A DNA stretch of 64,000 bases. Origin: Holophagales bacterium UBA5704. GTDB taxonomy: Bacteria; Acidobacteriota; Thermoanaerobaculia; Multivoradales; UBA5704. Positions 7,589-18,140 of the stretch are shown piece after piece. The position numbers and the translations under genes are program-made. The notes beneath the pieces are model-generated. The model did not search any database, had not been told where the DNA came from, and saw nothing but the letters and a program-made list of their open reading frames with translations. The stretch's first letter is position 1. Each line of letters begins with the position of its first letter. The stretch lies in the NCBI GenBank assembly GCA_002420005.1, contig DIHE01000191.1, forward strand, positions 18,162-82,161. Direction: 5' to 3'.

Positions 7589-10114
7589 ATGTGGAAACCC
7601 GGCGACCGCCTGACCCATCGTCACAATCCCGAGCTCGGCCCTGGTGAAGTCCTGGAAATCCGTGGACGCAATCTCTTCGTCCGCTTTCCCGATGCGGAAC
7701 AGACGCTGAGCTTCGCCGTCAACGCCGACGCGCTCGTCCCCTTCGCCCTCGCGCCCGGCAGCCGGGCGCGCCTCGCCCCGGGTCAGGACGTGGTGGTGGT
7801 CGAATCCTGCGAGGCCGGCCGGTGCCGGCTCACCGACGGCCGCGAGGTGTCGCTCGACGAGCTGTGGCCGTTACCGGTGGAGCCGGCCCCCCTCGAACGC
7901 CTGGCGCGGGGTCAGGTCGATCCGTTCGAGGACTTCGCCAACCGCCTCGACGCCCTGCGCCTGCTGCGCATCCGCCAGGCAGGAGGCCTTGGCTCGTTCC
8001 TCGGCGGGCGCATCCAGATCTTCCCGCACCAGCTCTACGCCGCCGAACGCGCCTGCCACAGCGATCCGGTGCGCTGGCTGCTCGCCGACGAGGTCGGTCT
8101 CGGCAAGACCGTCGAGGCGTGCCTGATCATGAACCGCCTCCTCCACACCGGCCGCGCCGACCGTACGCTGGTGGTCGTGCCCGAGACCCTGGCCCTGCAA
8201 TGGCTCGGCGAGCTGTGGCGGAAATACCACCAGGTCTTCGTGCTGCTCGACGCCAAACGGCTGAACGACGTGGCGACCGACCATGGGCCGGACTTCAATC
8301 CGTTCGAGGTGCACCGGCGTGTCATCGTCAGCCTGGAGACCTTGACGGCGCGGCGCCGGCTGACCGAGCAGGCCGCCGCCGCGGGCGTCGATCTGCTGGT
8401 GGTCGACGAAGCCCATCACCTGCGACGGCCGCCGGGGCACCCGGGCAATGAGGCCTACCGCGCCGTGGCACCCCTGGCCGCGCTCGGCCGGCACGTGCTG
8501 CTGCTCACCGCGACGCCGCTCGACGACGATGCGCACGGCTTCTTCCGCCTGCTCCAGCTCTTGCGGCCGGAGGAGTTTCCGGAGCAGGAATCGTTCGAGG
8601 ACCGCCTGGCACGGCGCGAGCCGCTGCCGCCGTGCACCAGCGCGGCACGGCGCGCCGACATCGGCGGCCTGCCGCCGCGGGTGGGTGTCCCGATGGACCT
8701 CCCCGCCGACGATCCGGGCTGGCCCCCGCTCTTCGACCTGGAGCGGCGCATGCGCGAGCTGCCGGCGGACAACGCCGCCGTCGAGAAGCGCAAGGTGGAC
8801 CGCATCGTCCGCGCACTGGCCTCCCCGATCGCCCTCGCCGCGGTCACCGACAGAAACGACGCCGCGACCCTGGCGCTGACCGCGGCGGCCGACCGCACCG
8901 ATCCGCGCCTGCGCTGGCTCGTCGAACAGGCCGGGCGCTGGCAGCAGGCCGGCGAGAAGACCCTGGTCTTCGTGGCCCACCGCGAGACTCTGGAGCGGCT
9001 CAAGGACGTGATCGAGAAATCCGGCCGGGCGCGGGTTGGCCTGTTCCACGAGGATCTGCCGCCGGAGCGGCGCGACATCGAGGTGGCCCAGTTCCGCCTG
9101 CCGGAAGGCCCGGCCGTGCTGATCTCCACCGAGGCCGGCGGCGAGGGGCGCAACTTCGAGTTCTGCCGCCGGCTGATCCTCTTCGACCTGCCGTGGAACC
9201 CGGCGGTGGTCGAGCAGCGGATCGGCCGCCTCGACCGCATCGGCCGCACGATCCCCACCGAGATCGTCTACTTCCGCCCGCCGGGCGGCTTCGGCCGCGC
9301 GCTCGCCACCCTCTACGAGCGCATCGGCCTGTTCCGCGAGCCGCTCGGCGGCCTGGAGCGCGAGCTGCGCCACGTGGCGCGGGCGGTGGAGCGCGAAGCC
9401 TTGCAGGGAACCTTGGAGGTCGATCCGGACGTCTTCGCGGACGTGCTGCGCGAGGCCGAGGAGGCGCATACGCGCGTCCAGCAGTCGGCCCACCACGAGT
9501 TGCACCGGGACCCCTACCGGGCCGGGATGGCGCAGCCGATCCTGGCGCGGGTACCTCCAGACCTCGATCTCCTGAATGAAGGTGTGGTGCTCAAAGCCGT
9601 CCACAGCTTCGGCTTCGAGACCGAAGCGCAGAGCGGCGCGCGCACCTGGCTGATCGAGTACGGCTACGAAGCCCTGCTCGACCAGATCCAGGGTGTCCCC
9701 CCCGGCTCCCGCTGGCTCGGCACCTTCGCCCGCGAGGAGGCGGTGCGCCGCGAGACGATCGACTTCTTCGCCACCGGGCATCCCCTGGTCGAAGGCATCC
9801 TCTCCGAGCTGGAAGAAGGCCGGCGCGGCCGGGTGGCCCTCCTCCAGATCGCCGGGCCGGAAGAATCCTTCGGCCTCCTCGCCCTCTATAAGAAAGGCGC
9901 CGACTTCGAGTGCATCGCGGTCGACCAGAAAGGAACCCGCCGGCCCGACCTCGCCCGCTGGCTCACCGGCCGCGAGCTGCGCAGCGAGCCGATCGAAGCC
10001 AAGAAGTGGACCAGCCAGCCGAGCTGGCCGAAGGTCATCCAGCGGATGGCCGCGGCGCTGCCGAATCCCAAACCGCTGGCGGTGGCGGCGTTCCGGATTC
10101 GCAAGGCGGGGTGA
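7589..10114 (+). CDS. rapA: RapA/HepA-like SNF2 helicase
   Basis: The 841-residue protein has an N-terminal small beta domain (MWKPGDRLTHRHNPELGPG ... NLFVRFPD), Walker A in DEVGLGKTVEACLI near residue 170, VVDEAHHL near 273 and LLTATPLDDDAHG. The C-terminal helicase lobe includes EAGGEGRNFEFCRRLILFD and NPAVVEQRIGRLDRIGR, the arrangement of RapA, which recycles RNA polymerase. It is shorter than E. coli RapA (968 residues), mainly in the N-terminal Tudor-like part. The start at 7589 is preferred over 7526 because the upstream codons lie in the inverted repeat. A non-RapA role within the SNF2 superfamily cannot be excluded. Confidence 0.8.
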   Translation: MWKPGDRLTHRHNPELGPGEVLEIRGRNLFVRFPDAEQTLSFAVNADALVPFALAPGSRARLAPGQDVVVVESCEAGRCRLTDGREVSLDELWPLPVEPAPLERLARGQVDPFEDFANRLDALRLLRIRQAGGLGSFLGGRIQIFPHQLYAAERACHSDPVRWLLADEVGLGKTVEACLIMNRLLHTGRADRTLVVVPETLALQWLGELWRKYHQVFVLLDAKRLNDVATDHGPDFNPFEVHRRVIVSLETLTARRRLTEQAAAAGVDLLVVDEAHHLRRPPGHPGNEAYRAVAPLAALGRHVLLLTATPLDDDAHGFFRLLQLLRPEEFPEQESFEDRLARREPLPPCTSAARRADIGGLPPRVGVPMDLPADDPGWPPLFDLERRMRELPADNAAVEKRKVDRIVRALASPIALAAVTDRNDAATLALTAAADRTDPRLRWLVEQAGRWQQAGEKTLVFVAHRETLERLKDVIEKSGRARVGLFHEDLPPERRDIEVAQFRLPEGPAVLISTEAGGEGRNFEFCRRLILFDLPWNPAVVEQRIGRLDRIGRTIPTEIVYFRPPGGFGRALATLYERIGLFREPLGGLERELRHVARAVEREALQGTLEVDPDVFADVLREAEEAHTRVQQSAHHELHRDPYRAGMAQPILARVPPDLDLLNEGVVLKAVHSFGFETEAQSGARTWLIEYGYEALLDQIQGVPPGSRWLGTFAREEAVRRETIDFFATGHPLVEGILSELEEGRRGRVALLQIAGPEESFGLLALYKKGADFECIAVDQKGTRRPDLARWLTGRELRSEPIEAKKWTSQPSWPKVIQRMAAALPNPKPLAVAAFRIRKAG

Positions 10115-10142
10115 GGCGAGATCCGCGCTATATTCTGTCCTC

Positions 10143-10601
10143 ATGATCCCCACCCAGACCGCCCCACCCCCCGCCCGCCGATCCGCCGGCCGCAAGATCC
10201 TGGTGGGCCTCTTCCTGCTCGCCGCCGTCCTTTTCGGCGGGTCCGCCCTCTACGTGTGGGCCACCCTCCAGATCAGCTATTCGGAGGGTGACCGCGCCGG
10301 ATACGTGCAGAAGTTCTCCCGCAAGGGATGGGTCTGCAAGACCTGGGAGGGTGAGCTGGCCATGGTCAACCTGCCGGGGGCGATGCCCGAGATCTTCGCG
10401 TTCACGGTGCGCGATGACGCCGTGGCCGCCCGGGTCAACGAGACCCTGGGGCAACGGGTCGCCCTGACCTATGAAGAGCACAGGGGCGTTCCCAGCGACT
10501 GCTTCGGCGAGACCGGCTATTTCGTCACCGGCGTCCGCCTCCTCGAGGGGGCGGCGGCCCCGGCTCCCGCTCCTCCGGCACCGCCGGGGGTTGAAAAATA
10601 G
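10143..10601 (+). CDS. Small membrane-anchored protein of unknown function
   Basis: This 152-residue protein has one N-terminal membrane segment (KILVGLFLLAAVLFGGSALYV, about residues 19-38). Next comes a periplasmic domain with SYSEGDRAGYVQKFSRKGW, then CKTWEGELAM and GVPSDCFGETGYFVTGVRLL, which give two conserved-looking cysteines, and an Ala/Pro tail. I recognise it only as a widespread uncharacterised family; no catalytic motif is visible. It lies 28 nt after the helicase gene and 24 nt before the tetR gene, so it may be co-transcribed with the helicase. The TetR-type site lies directly after its stop. Confidence 0.7.
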   Translation: MIPTQTAPPPARRSAGRKILVGLFLLAAVLFGGSALYVWATLQISYSEGDRAGYVQKFSRKGWVCKTWEGELAMVNLPGAMPEIFAFTVRDDAVAARVNETLGQRVALTYEEHRGVPSDCFGETGYFVTGVRLLEGAAAPAPAPPAPPGVEK

Positions 10602-10602
10602 A

Positions 10603-10614
10603 ACGACCGTTCGT
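10603..10614. promoter_or_regulatory. Probable TetR-family operator upstream of tetR
   Basis: ACGACCGTTCGT (ACGA-N4-TCGT dyad) lies 11 nt before the tetR ATG. The identical 12-mer occurs at 11278-11289 before the thiolase gene. Position and dyad symmetry suggest autoregulation. Confidence 0.7.
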
Positions 10615-10625
10615 ATCATAGGACG

Positions 10626-11216
10626 ATGGGCAAGGGCGCCGTCACCCGCGAACGCATCCTCGACCAGGCCGTGCGCCTGGCGAGCCGCGATGGCCTGGAT
10701 GGGCTGACCATCGGCACGCTGTCGGCGGAGCTGGGCCTTTCCAAGAGCGGGCTCTTCTCCCACTTCGGCTCGAAGGACGAGCTGCAGCTCCAGGTGCTTC
10801 AGGCGGCGGTCGAGCGGTTCGAGATCGAAGTGATCCGGCCGGCGCTCGCGGCGCCGCGCGGGGAGCCGCGCATCCGGGCTCTGTTCGAGCGCTGGCTGAC
10901 CTGGGTCAACGCCCTGGACTCCCCCGGCGGCTGCATCTTGATCGCCGCCGCCGTCGAGCTCGACGACCGGCCCGGTGCCCAGCGCGACTTCCTGGTGCGC
11001 GCCCACCGGGCGCGCGTCGCCGCCCTCGCCAAGGCGGCCCGCCTCGCCGTCGAAGCCGGCCATTTCCGCGCCGATTTCGACCCCGAGCAGTTCGCGTTCG
11101 ACTTCTACGCCATCACCCTCGGCTATCACGACTCCAACCGGCTGCTGCGCGATCCGCGCGCCGAGGAGCGCGCCCGCAATCTGTTCGAGCGCCTCCTGGC
11201 CACCTGCCGGGCCTGA
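10626..11216 (+). CDS. TetR/AcrR-family transcriptional regulator
   Basis: The 196-residue protein has the TetR N-terminal helix-turn-helix, RERILDQAVRLASRDGLDG followed by LGLSKSGLFSHFGSKDELQ (residues about 10-55), and a TetR_C-type helical ligand domain (WLTWVNALDSPGGC). It is flanked by two copies of the same 12-bp dyad and precedes a thiolase gene. The simplest reading is a repressor of itself and of the thiolase, responding to an acyl-CoA or fatty acid like other TetR regulators of beta-oxidation. The ligand is inferred from the neighbour only. Confidence 0.9.
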   Translation: MGKGAVTRERILDQAVRLASRDGLDGLTIGTLSAELGLSKSGLFSHFGSKDELQLQVLQAAVERFEIEVIRPALAAPRGEPRIRALFERWLTWVNALDSPGGCILIAAAVELDDRPGAQRDFLVRAHRARVAALAKAARLAVEAGHFRADFDPEQFAFDFYAITLGYHDSNRLLRDPRAEERARNLFERLLATCRA

Positions 11217-11277
11217 GGTCCTCGCATCCCCGCCGCGGAGCCACTCCATGCACCGACTGCCCTCTCTCAAAAAACGT

Positions 11278-11289
11278 ACGACCGTTCGT
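11278..11289. promoter_or_regulatory. Probable TetR-family operator upstream of thiolase
   Basis: This second exact copy of ACGACCGTTCGT ends 20 nt before the thiolase ATG at 11310. It is flanked by GT on the left and TCT on the right, giving the extended partial dyad CGTACGACCGTTCGT. Confidence 0.7.
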
Positions 11290-11309
11290 TCTACTCAAGG
11301 AGACCGTTC

Positions 11310-12545
<1,236 letters not shown>

Positions 12546-12562
12546 GAAGGGCGCGTTGGGGG

Positions 12563-12591
12563 GAGGCGTCGTAGGTATCCTCCGACGCCTC
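12563..12591. terminator. Hairpin after thiolase, possible terminator
   Basis: GAGGCGTCG at 12563-12571 pairs perfectly with CGACGCCTC at 12583-12591 across an 11-nt loop. No T-run follows, so intrinsic termination is uncertain. Confidence 0.4.
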
Positions 12592-12633
12592 TCCTGACAG
12601 ATTGCAGAAACTCTGTCATCCTATTGGGCCAGC

Positions 12634-15600
12634 ATGCCTCCCTCAATGGCCTGGAGAGCGGCGCTCCTTCTGCTGCACGTCGGCACGAGCGCGGTGTGCG
12701 CCGCCGGCTTCCCCTCCGAGCCTTCGCCGGCTGTCGTGAAACCGGCTCCTCCCCCTTTGCCGCAGCAGCCGGATCGGTGGTTGCCGTTCCGTGTCTTCAA
12801 TTGGCGGGACAAGCTGGAGCAGCCGGTGAACAAGCTCACGGTCGACCGGCAGGGGTATCTCTGGGCGGGAACCCCCAAGGGAGCCGCTGTGTACAACGGT
12901 CACGCCTGGCAGCCGGTCCCTCTTCCCGTCGATCCGCCGGACACCGAGGTCACCAGCCTGCTGGCGGCGCGCGACGGCAGCCTCTGGTTCGGAACGCGCA
13001 GCCGTGGGCTGCTGCGGCACCATCGCGACGGCTGGCAGCACCTTCATCCGGGCGAGCCCGGGGCCGCCGCGCCGCACATACGGTTCCTCATCGAGTCGGC
13101 CCGCGGCGAGCAGGCCGTGACGTGGGCCGGCACCTCCCAGGGGCTCGCACGGTGCACGGAAGCAGGCTGCCGGCCTGTGCCGTCGCTCTGGGGTCTCTCG
13201 GTGCGGGCGCTCGCACCCACCCAAGGTGGAGACGGCCGGCCGGCCTTCTGGGTGGCGACGGCCCGCGGGCTGGTCCGCCTGGATGGCATCGAGACCGATC
13301 GCCCGGTGCTCGCTCCGCTCCTCTTCGACCACCGCAATGCCCTGCCGAGCGACTCCGTGCGCAGCCTCGCCACAAGCACGTCGGCAGACGGCCACGTCTC
13401 GCTTTGGGTAGGCACCGACGAGGGTGGCCTGGCGCGCCTCCGCAACGGCGCCTGGACCCGCTATGACCGCCGCGCCGGTTTCCCCCTGAACTCCGTGGCC
13501 GCTCTGCTCACCGGTCGGCACGAGGAGAAACCGGTCCTCTGGGCCGCCACGTTCGGAGCCGGCCTGATCCGCATCGACGAGGAGACGGGAGCGTGGGAGA
13601 TCCTGAGCCGAACCGCCGGCCTGCCGTCCGACTATCTGTATACCCTCCTCAACACCGGCACCTCCGGCCAACCCACCCTCTGGATCGCGACCACCGGCGG
13701 CCTCGCGCGGCTCGACAGCACCCGCTGGCACACGATCGATTCGCGCTCCGGCCTGCCGAGCGACACCGTGGTCGGTGCCGGCGAGACGGCCTTTCCCGAC
13801 GGCCGCACCAGCTACTGGGTCGGAACGACCAACGGCACGGTTCGACTCGGACCGAGCGGCTGGGAGCTCTACCGGCCTCTCGCCGGCGGCCCGTCGCCGG
13901 TTGTCTTCGACATGACCTGGACCCTGGAAAAACAGGAGCGCGTGTTCTGGCTGGCCACGGCACAGGGGCTCTTTCGCCACACCGGCGGCACCTGGAGCCT
14001 GGCCCTCCCGCCGATTGACGCCTACTTCCTGCGCACCGTCCCAACTCCAGACGGCGACGATCTCTGGGCCGGCTCTGTTTATCGGCTCCGCCGCCATTCC
14101 GGCGGCCACTGGCCCAACTTCCTCCCGGGCGACGGCGGCCTGCCCGGCCGCGAAATCACCGCTCTGCAGAGCCTGACCACCGGTTCGCGCGGCACTCTCT
14201 GGGCAGGGACAGACGCCGGTGCCGCCGAGTGGACGGGGGACCGCTGGCAGCCGGAGGCGGCGCCCTGCCTGCCTCACCCGGAGGTTCTTGCCCTCTACCC
14301 CTCCGCCAACTCGGCGGGCGACGGCTGGCTCTGGCTGGGAGCCCGGGAGGGTGTGGCCCGGATGCGGCTCGCGGCCGGGCGCGTCGTGCCAGGCTCCTGC
14401 CAGGCTCTCACCAAAGACCATCACTCCCAGCTGAAGAATGCGCAAATCGTCCAGATTCTGAGCGATGCCGAAGATCGGATCTATCTGTTCAGCGACCAAG
14501 GTGTGTTCCGCCTCGCCGCTCCCACTGGAGGCTCTCTGGAGACCACGCGACTGGAGGCGTTCGACACCGAGGACGGCCTGCCGGGGATCCACTTCACCCG
14601 CGCCTCGTTCGTGGACCATCAAGGCCGGATCTGGAGCGGCTCGGCGGCCGGCATCGCCCTCTTCGATCCCCGCCACGAGCTGCGCCACTCCGCATCCGTG
14701 CCTCCCGCGCCCCTGCGGATCGAACGGCTCCTGGTCGACGGACAGGAGAGGCCTCTCGCCCCCGGCTTCGAGCTGCGACCGCAGGAGAAACGCCTCACGA
14801 TCGAATTCGCCCTGCTGAGCTTTGAACGGGAACATGCCATCCGTTTCCGCACCCAGCTCTCCGGCCTTGACGCCCAACCCGGCGCATGGTCCCGCGAGAC
14901 CCACATCTCCTATGACCGGCTCCCACCCGGCGCCTACACCCTGAAGGTCTGGGGGCGCAATGGCGAGGGCACCGTCTCCGGCCCCGCCACGCTCGGATTT
15001 CGCGTCCTCCCTCCCGTCTGGCGGGCTCCCTGGGCGTTCGCGCTCTATGCGCTCGCGGCGGGCGGCCTGGGTACCGTCGTCGTGCGTCTGCGCGTCCGCT
15101 CCCTGGCCCGCCGCGCGGCGCACCTCGAAGAGCTCGTCGCCGAGCGGACCCACGAGCTGGCGGAGGCCAATCACCGCCTCGAGCTCGCCTCCTTCACCGA
15201 TCCGCTGACCGGGCTTCAGAACCGGCGCTTTCTCGCCGCCACCATCCAGCCCGATATGTTGCAGGCGATTCGCAATCACCGCGACCCTCCCGGCGACCCA
15301 CTGCATCGAGACCTCGTCGTCTACCTGCTCGACCTGGATCACTTCAAGCGACTCAACGACCGCGCAGGTCATGATGCCGGCGACGCCGTGCTGGTCGAAA
15401 TCGCCCGCCGCCTGCGCCAGACGATCCGCGCCTCGGATCTCGCGGTGCGCTGGGGCGGTGAGGAGATTCTCGTGATCAGCCGATGGACGGATCGCGCGGC
15501 CGGAGCCCTGCTGGCCGAGCGCCTGCTGGAGGCCGTCGGCGGAAGGCCGTTCCGCATCGGCGTCGACCGGACGGTGCCGGTGACCGTCTCGATCGGCTGG

Positions 15601-15930
15601 GCTCCGTTCCCCTGGAGCGGCGAGGACCCGGAGGCGGTGCTGTTCGAGGAGGTCCTGAGCCTCGCCGACCATGCCCTCTATCTGGCCAAACGCAACGGCC
15701 GCAACCGCTCGGTAGGCGCTCTCCCCGGCGGATCTCCTGCCGAGGAGGTGGTGGAACGCATCCTGCGCGAGGACGTTTCGCTGCACGCCTTGGAAGGGGT
15801 GCAGGTCGAGCTGGTGTGGTCGGCAGGACCGGAAGTCGCCGCCGCGGATCTCCTGGACACCACCCCCCGGCTGCGCGGCCCGGCCCATCCGGCGGCACAG
15901 GAAGCCGGAGACGCCCCGCCTCCGCTATGA
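12634..15930 (+). CDS. Beta-propeller sensor diguanylate cyclase (Reg_prop, Y_Y_Y, GGDEF)
   Basis: The 1098-residue protein has a signal peptide, then about 650 residues of two-component-regulator propeller repeats (motifs such as GYLWAGTPKGAAVYN and GSLWFGTRSRGLLRH). A Y_Y_Y domain (SYDRLPPGAYTLKVWGRNG), one membrane segment (about 790-812), a short coiled coil and a C-terminal GGDEF domain follow. The active-site loop is GGEEI at 941-945. RASD at 932-935 is an I-site RxxD in the expected position, five residues before. It should sense a periplasmic signal and make cyclic-di-GMP with product inhibition. The signal is unknown. Confidence 0.9.
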   Translation: MPPSMAWRAALLLLHVGTSAVCAAGFPSEPSPAVVKPAPPPLPQQPDRWLPFRVFNWRDKLEQPVNKLTVDRQGYLWAGTPKGAAVYNGHAWQPVPLPVDPPDTEVTSLLAARDGSLWFGTRSRGLLRHHRDGWQHLHPGEPGAAAPHIRFLIESARGEQAVTWAGTSQGLARCTEAGCRPVPSLWGLSVRALAPTQGGDGRPAFWVATARGLVRLDGIETDRPVLAPLLFDHRNALPSDSVRSLATSTSADGHVSLWVGTDEGGLARLRNGAWTRYDRRAGFPLNSVAALLTGRHEEKPVLWAATFGAGLIRIDEETGAWEILSRTAGLPSDYLYTLLNTGTSGQPTLWIATTGGLARLDSTRWHTIDSRSGLPSDTVVGAGETAFPDGRTSYWVGTTNGTVRLGPSGWELYRPLAGGPSPVVFDMTWTLEKQERVFWLATAQGLFRHTGGTWSLALPPIDAYFLRTVPTPDGDDLWAGSVYRLRRHSGGHWPNFLPGDGGLPGREITALQSLTTGSRGTLWAGTDAGAAEWTGDRWQPEAAPCLPHPEVLALYPSANSAGDGWLWLGAREGVARMRLAAGRVVPGSCQALTKDHHSQLKNAQIVQILSDAEDRIYLFSDQGVFRLAAPTGGSLETTRLEAFDTEDGLPGIHFTRASFVDHQGRIWSGSAAGIALFDPRHELRHSASVPPAPLRIERLLVDGQERPLAPGFELRPQEKRLTIEFALLSFEREHAIRFRTQLSGLDAQPGAWSRETHISYDRLPPGAYTLKVWGRNGEGTVSGPATLGFRVLPPVWRAPWAFALYALAAGGLGTVVVRLRVRSLARRAAHLEELVAERTHELAEANHRLELASFTDPLTGLQNRRFLAATIQPDMLQAIRNHRDPPGDPLHRDLVVYLLDLDHFKRLNDRAGHDAGDAVLVEIARRLRQTIRASDLAVRWGGEEILVISRWTDRAAGALLAERLLEAVGGRPFRIGVDRTVPVTVSIGWAPFPWSGEDPEAVLFEEVLSLADHALYLAKRNGRNRSVGALPGGSPAEEVVERILREDVSLHALEGVQVELVWSAGPEVAAADLLDTTPRLRGPAHPAAQEAGDAPPPL

Positions 15931-15951
15931 TCCCCGGAGGAGGGCCGTACC

Positions 15952-16572
15952 ATGCTCTACGATCTCTCGCCCACCATCCGCCCCGGCTTCCCGGTCTGGC
16001 CGGGGGATACCCCGTTCGAAAGCCGCCTCACCTGGTCGCTTGCGGAGGGCGCATCGGTCAATCTGTCGCGGATCGTGACCACGCCCCACCTCGGCTCGCA
16101 CGCCGACGCGCCGTTCCACACCGAGCCGCGCGGCGAGACCATGGAGGAGCTGCCGCTCGAACGCTACCTCGGAGCCTGCCGGGTGGTGAAGGTGCCACCG
16201 GTGCCGGTGATCGAGCCCCGGCACGTGGAGGGGATCGACCTCGCCCACCCCGGCCGGATCCTGTTCCGCACCGACAGCATCCGCGACCGCAAGGTCTTTC
16301 CCGAGCGGTTCACCGCTCTCTCCCCCGAGCTGGCGAGCCTGCTCGGCGACCGCGGCGCCTTGCTGGTAGGGCTCGACACGCCGTCGGTCGATCCGTTCGA
16401 CAGCAAGACGCTCGACGCCCACCACGCGCTCGCCCGCGGCCGGGTGGCGATCCTGGAGGGCCTGATCCTCGACGGTGTGCCCGAGGGCCTCTACGAGCTG
16501 ATCGCCCTTCCTTTGAAGCTGGCCGGGCTCGACGCTTCGCCGGTGCGGGCGGTGCTCCGCACGCTAGAATAG
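15952..16572 (+). CDS. kynB: Cyclase/arylformamidase family metal hydrolase (KynB-like)
   Basis: The 206-residue protein has the family signature HLGSHADAPFH, which supplies the metal ligands, a start MLYDLSPTIRPGFPVWPGD and the closing GLDASPVRAVL. KynB hydrolyses N-formylkynurenine to kynurenine and formate. Length and motifs match KynB, but related cyclases act on other substrates and no other kynurenine gene is nearby. It begins 21 nt after the sensor gene with GGAGGAGGG upstream, and is followed by the ferritin-like, hydroxyacyl-CoA dehydrogenase and SDR genes, all closely spaced. The substrate is therefore uncertain. Confidence 0.8.
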   Translation: MLYDLSPTIRPGFPVWPGDTPFESRLTWSLAEGASVNLSRIVTTPHLGSHADAPFHTEPRGETMEELPLERYLGACRVVKVPPVPVIEPRHVEGIDLAHPGRILFRTDSIRDRKVFPERFTALSPELASLLGDRGALLVGLDTPSVDPFDSKTLDAHHALARGRVAILEGLILDGVPEGLYELIALPLKLAGLDASPVRAVLRTLE

Positions 16573-16591
16573 GTCCGGAAGGAGAATTCCT

Positions 16592-17254
16592 GTGAACGGC
16601 AAAGAATTTGTCGCGGGCCTCATGGAAGAGATGGAACGCCTCTTCGCGCGGCTCGGAGAGATCGATACCTTGGAATCGGAGGCGGACGGGCAGGAGGTGG
16701 ACGTGGTCACCCTTCTGCGTCTCGCCCTCAAAAGCGAGCTCGAAGCGAGCGAGCTGGCCGGCTTCTGGATGCCCACCACCCCCGAGGTGGACGCCAAGAT
16801 GGTCCTCGCCCTCCAGTGCGGGGACGAGATGCGCCACTACGCGCTGATCAGCCACCGCCTCGCCGAGCTGGGCGAGGACATGACGGCCTTCGATCCACTG
16901 GCCGACGGCCACAGCCCGCTCTATCAATACCTGCGCGGCCTGCGCACCACCGTCGAGCGGATCGCCGGCGGACCGTTCGCCAATGAGGCGATCGCCCAGA
17001 TCCGCAACGCACAGTTCGTCCACTTCTGCCGCTCGGTGGGAGACGAAGGGACGGCCCGCCTGTACGAGACGATCATCCAGCCCCAGGAGGCGCACCATCA
17101 CCAGCTCGGGCGCACCTACCTGGAGAACCACCTGAACACCCCGGAGCTGCAGGAGCTCGCCGCGGAGGCCGTGCGCAACACCCTCGCCATCGCCGACGAG
17201 CTGCGCAACCTGGCCGCCCGAACGACCGGCCTGCTCACCATTCCTGTTTCCTGA
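16592..17254 (+). CDS. Ferritin-like di-iron-fold protein of unknown function
   Basis: This 220-residue, almost all-helical protein carries carboxylate/histidine pairs placed as in ferritin-like four-helix bundles: LKSELEASELAGFW, CGDEMRHYALISHRL (ExxH) and QPQEAHHHQLGR (ExxH). The start is GTG at 16592 with AAGGAG 7 nt upstream; an in-frame ATG lies further in at 16622. It lies between kynB and the dehydrogenase gene in an apparent operon. A di-iron oxygenase or oxidase acting on a CoA ester is conceivable but not shown by sequence. Confidence 0.72.
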   Translation: MNGKEFVAGLMEEMERLFARLGEIDTLESEADGQEVDVVTLLRLALKSELEASELAGFWMPTTPEVDAKMVLALQCGDEMRHYALISHRLAELGEDMTAFDPLADGHSPLYQYLRGLRTTVERIAGGPFANEAIAQIRNAQFVHFCRSVGDEGTARLYETIIQPQEAHHHQLGRTYLENHLNTPELQELAAEAVRNTLAIADELRNLAARTTGLLTIPVS

Positions 17255-17261
17255 GAGCACG

Positions 17262-18140
17262 ATGAGCCCAGAGATCAAGACCCTCGCCGTCCTCGGCACG
17301 GGGACCATGGGACGCGGCATCGCCCACGTCTCCGCCCTGGCCGGCTATGTCACCCATCTGTTCGACACCAACGCTTCCGCCCTGCAGAAGGCCCAGGCCA
17401 CCATCCACCGCAACCTCGCCAAGGGCGTCGAGCTGGGCAAGGTCGCCGCGGACGCCGCCGAGGCCGCCCGCCAGGGCCTCCACCTGCACGAGAACCTGGC
17501 CACGGCCGTGGCCGACGCCGATCTCGTCATCGAGGCCGTCCCCGAGGACATGGCGCTCAAGATCCGCCTGTTCGGCGAGGTGTCCGCCGCCTGCCCGGCG
17601 CATGCGCTGTTCGCCTCCAACACCTCGGCTCTCTCGATCACCGAGATGGCGGCGGGCGCCGACCGGCCGGAGCGCTTCGCCGGCATGCACTTCTTCAATC
17701 CCGTCCACGTGATGAAGCTGCTCGAGCTGGTGCGCGGCCTGCAAAGCTCGGACGAGACGCTGGAGATCATGCGCCAGGTGGGCGTTCGCATGTCCAAGGA
17801 GGTCGTGCTGGTCCATGAGGCGCCCGGCTTCGTGACCAGCCGGATCAACGCGCTCATCGGCAACGAGGCGTTCCGCATGCTTCAGGAAGGGGTCGCCAGC
17901 GCCGAGGACATCGACAAGGCGCTGAAGCTCGGCCTGAACCACCCCATGGGGCCGTTCGAGATGGTCGATCTGGTCGGGCTCGACGTGCGGTTGTCGATCC
18001 TCGAATACCTGCACAAGCATCTGGGCGAGGCGTTTCGCCCGAACCATCTGCTCATCCAGCACGTCAAGGCGGGGCGCCTCGGCCGCAAGAGCGGGCGCGG
18101 CGTCTACACCTACGACGAGAACGGCGAGCGGATTCGATGA
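17262..18140 (+). CDS. 3-hydroxyacyl-CoA (3-hydroxybutyryl-CoA) dehydrogenase
   Basis: This 292-residue NAD-dependent enzyme has the N-terminal Rossmann motif VLGTGTMGRGIAHVSALAGY, the catalytic His region FAGMHFFNPVHVMKLLE and the C-terminal domain GLNHPMGPFEMVDLVGLDV. It oxidises (S)-3-hydroxyacyl-CoA to the 3-keto ester. The stop overlaps the start of the SDR gene (ATGA). It is one of two such genes in the window (the other ends at 32043), and the two differ clearly, so they are not a recent duplication. The kynB-ferritin-dehydrogenase-SDR order suggests a CoA-linked catabolic route. Confidence 0.88.
   Translation: MSPEIKTLAVLGTGTMGRGIAHVSALAGYVTHLFDTNASALQKAQATIHRNLAKGVELGKVAADAAEAARQGLHLHENLATAVADADLVIEAVPEDMALKIRLFGEVSAACPAHALFASNTSALSITEMAAGADRPERFAGMHFFNPVHVMKLLELVRGLQSSDETLEIMRQVGVRMSKEVVLVHEAPGFVTSRINALIGNEAFRMLQEGVASAEDIDKALKLGLNHPMGPFEMVDLVGLDVRLSILEYLHKHLGEAFRPNHLLIQHVKAGRLGRKSGRGVYTYDENGERIR

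Noticed and set aside
12643..15888. Minus-strand frame of over 1000 codons opposite the GGDEF protein
   Set aside because: Low-complexity composition and no domain; the plus strand has propeller, Y_Y_Y and GGDEF motifs in order.
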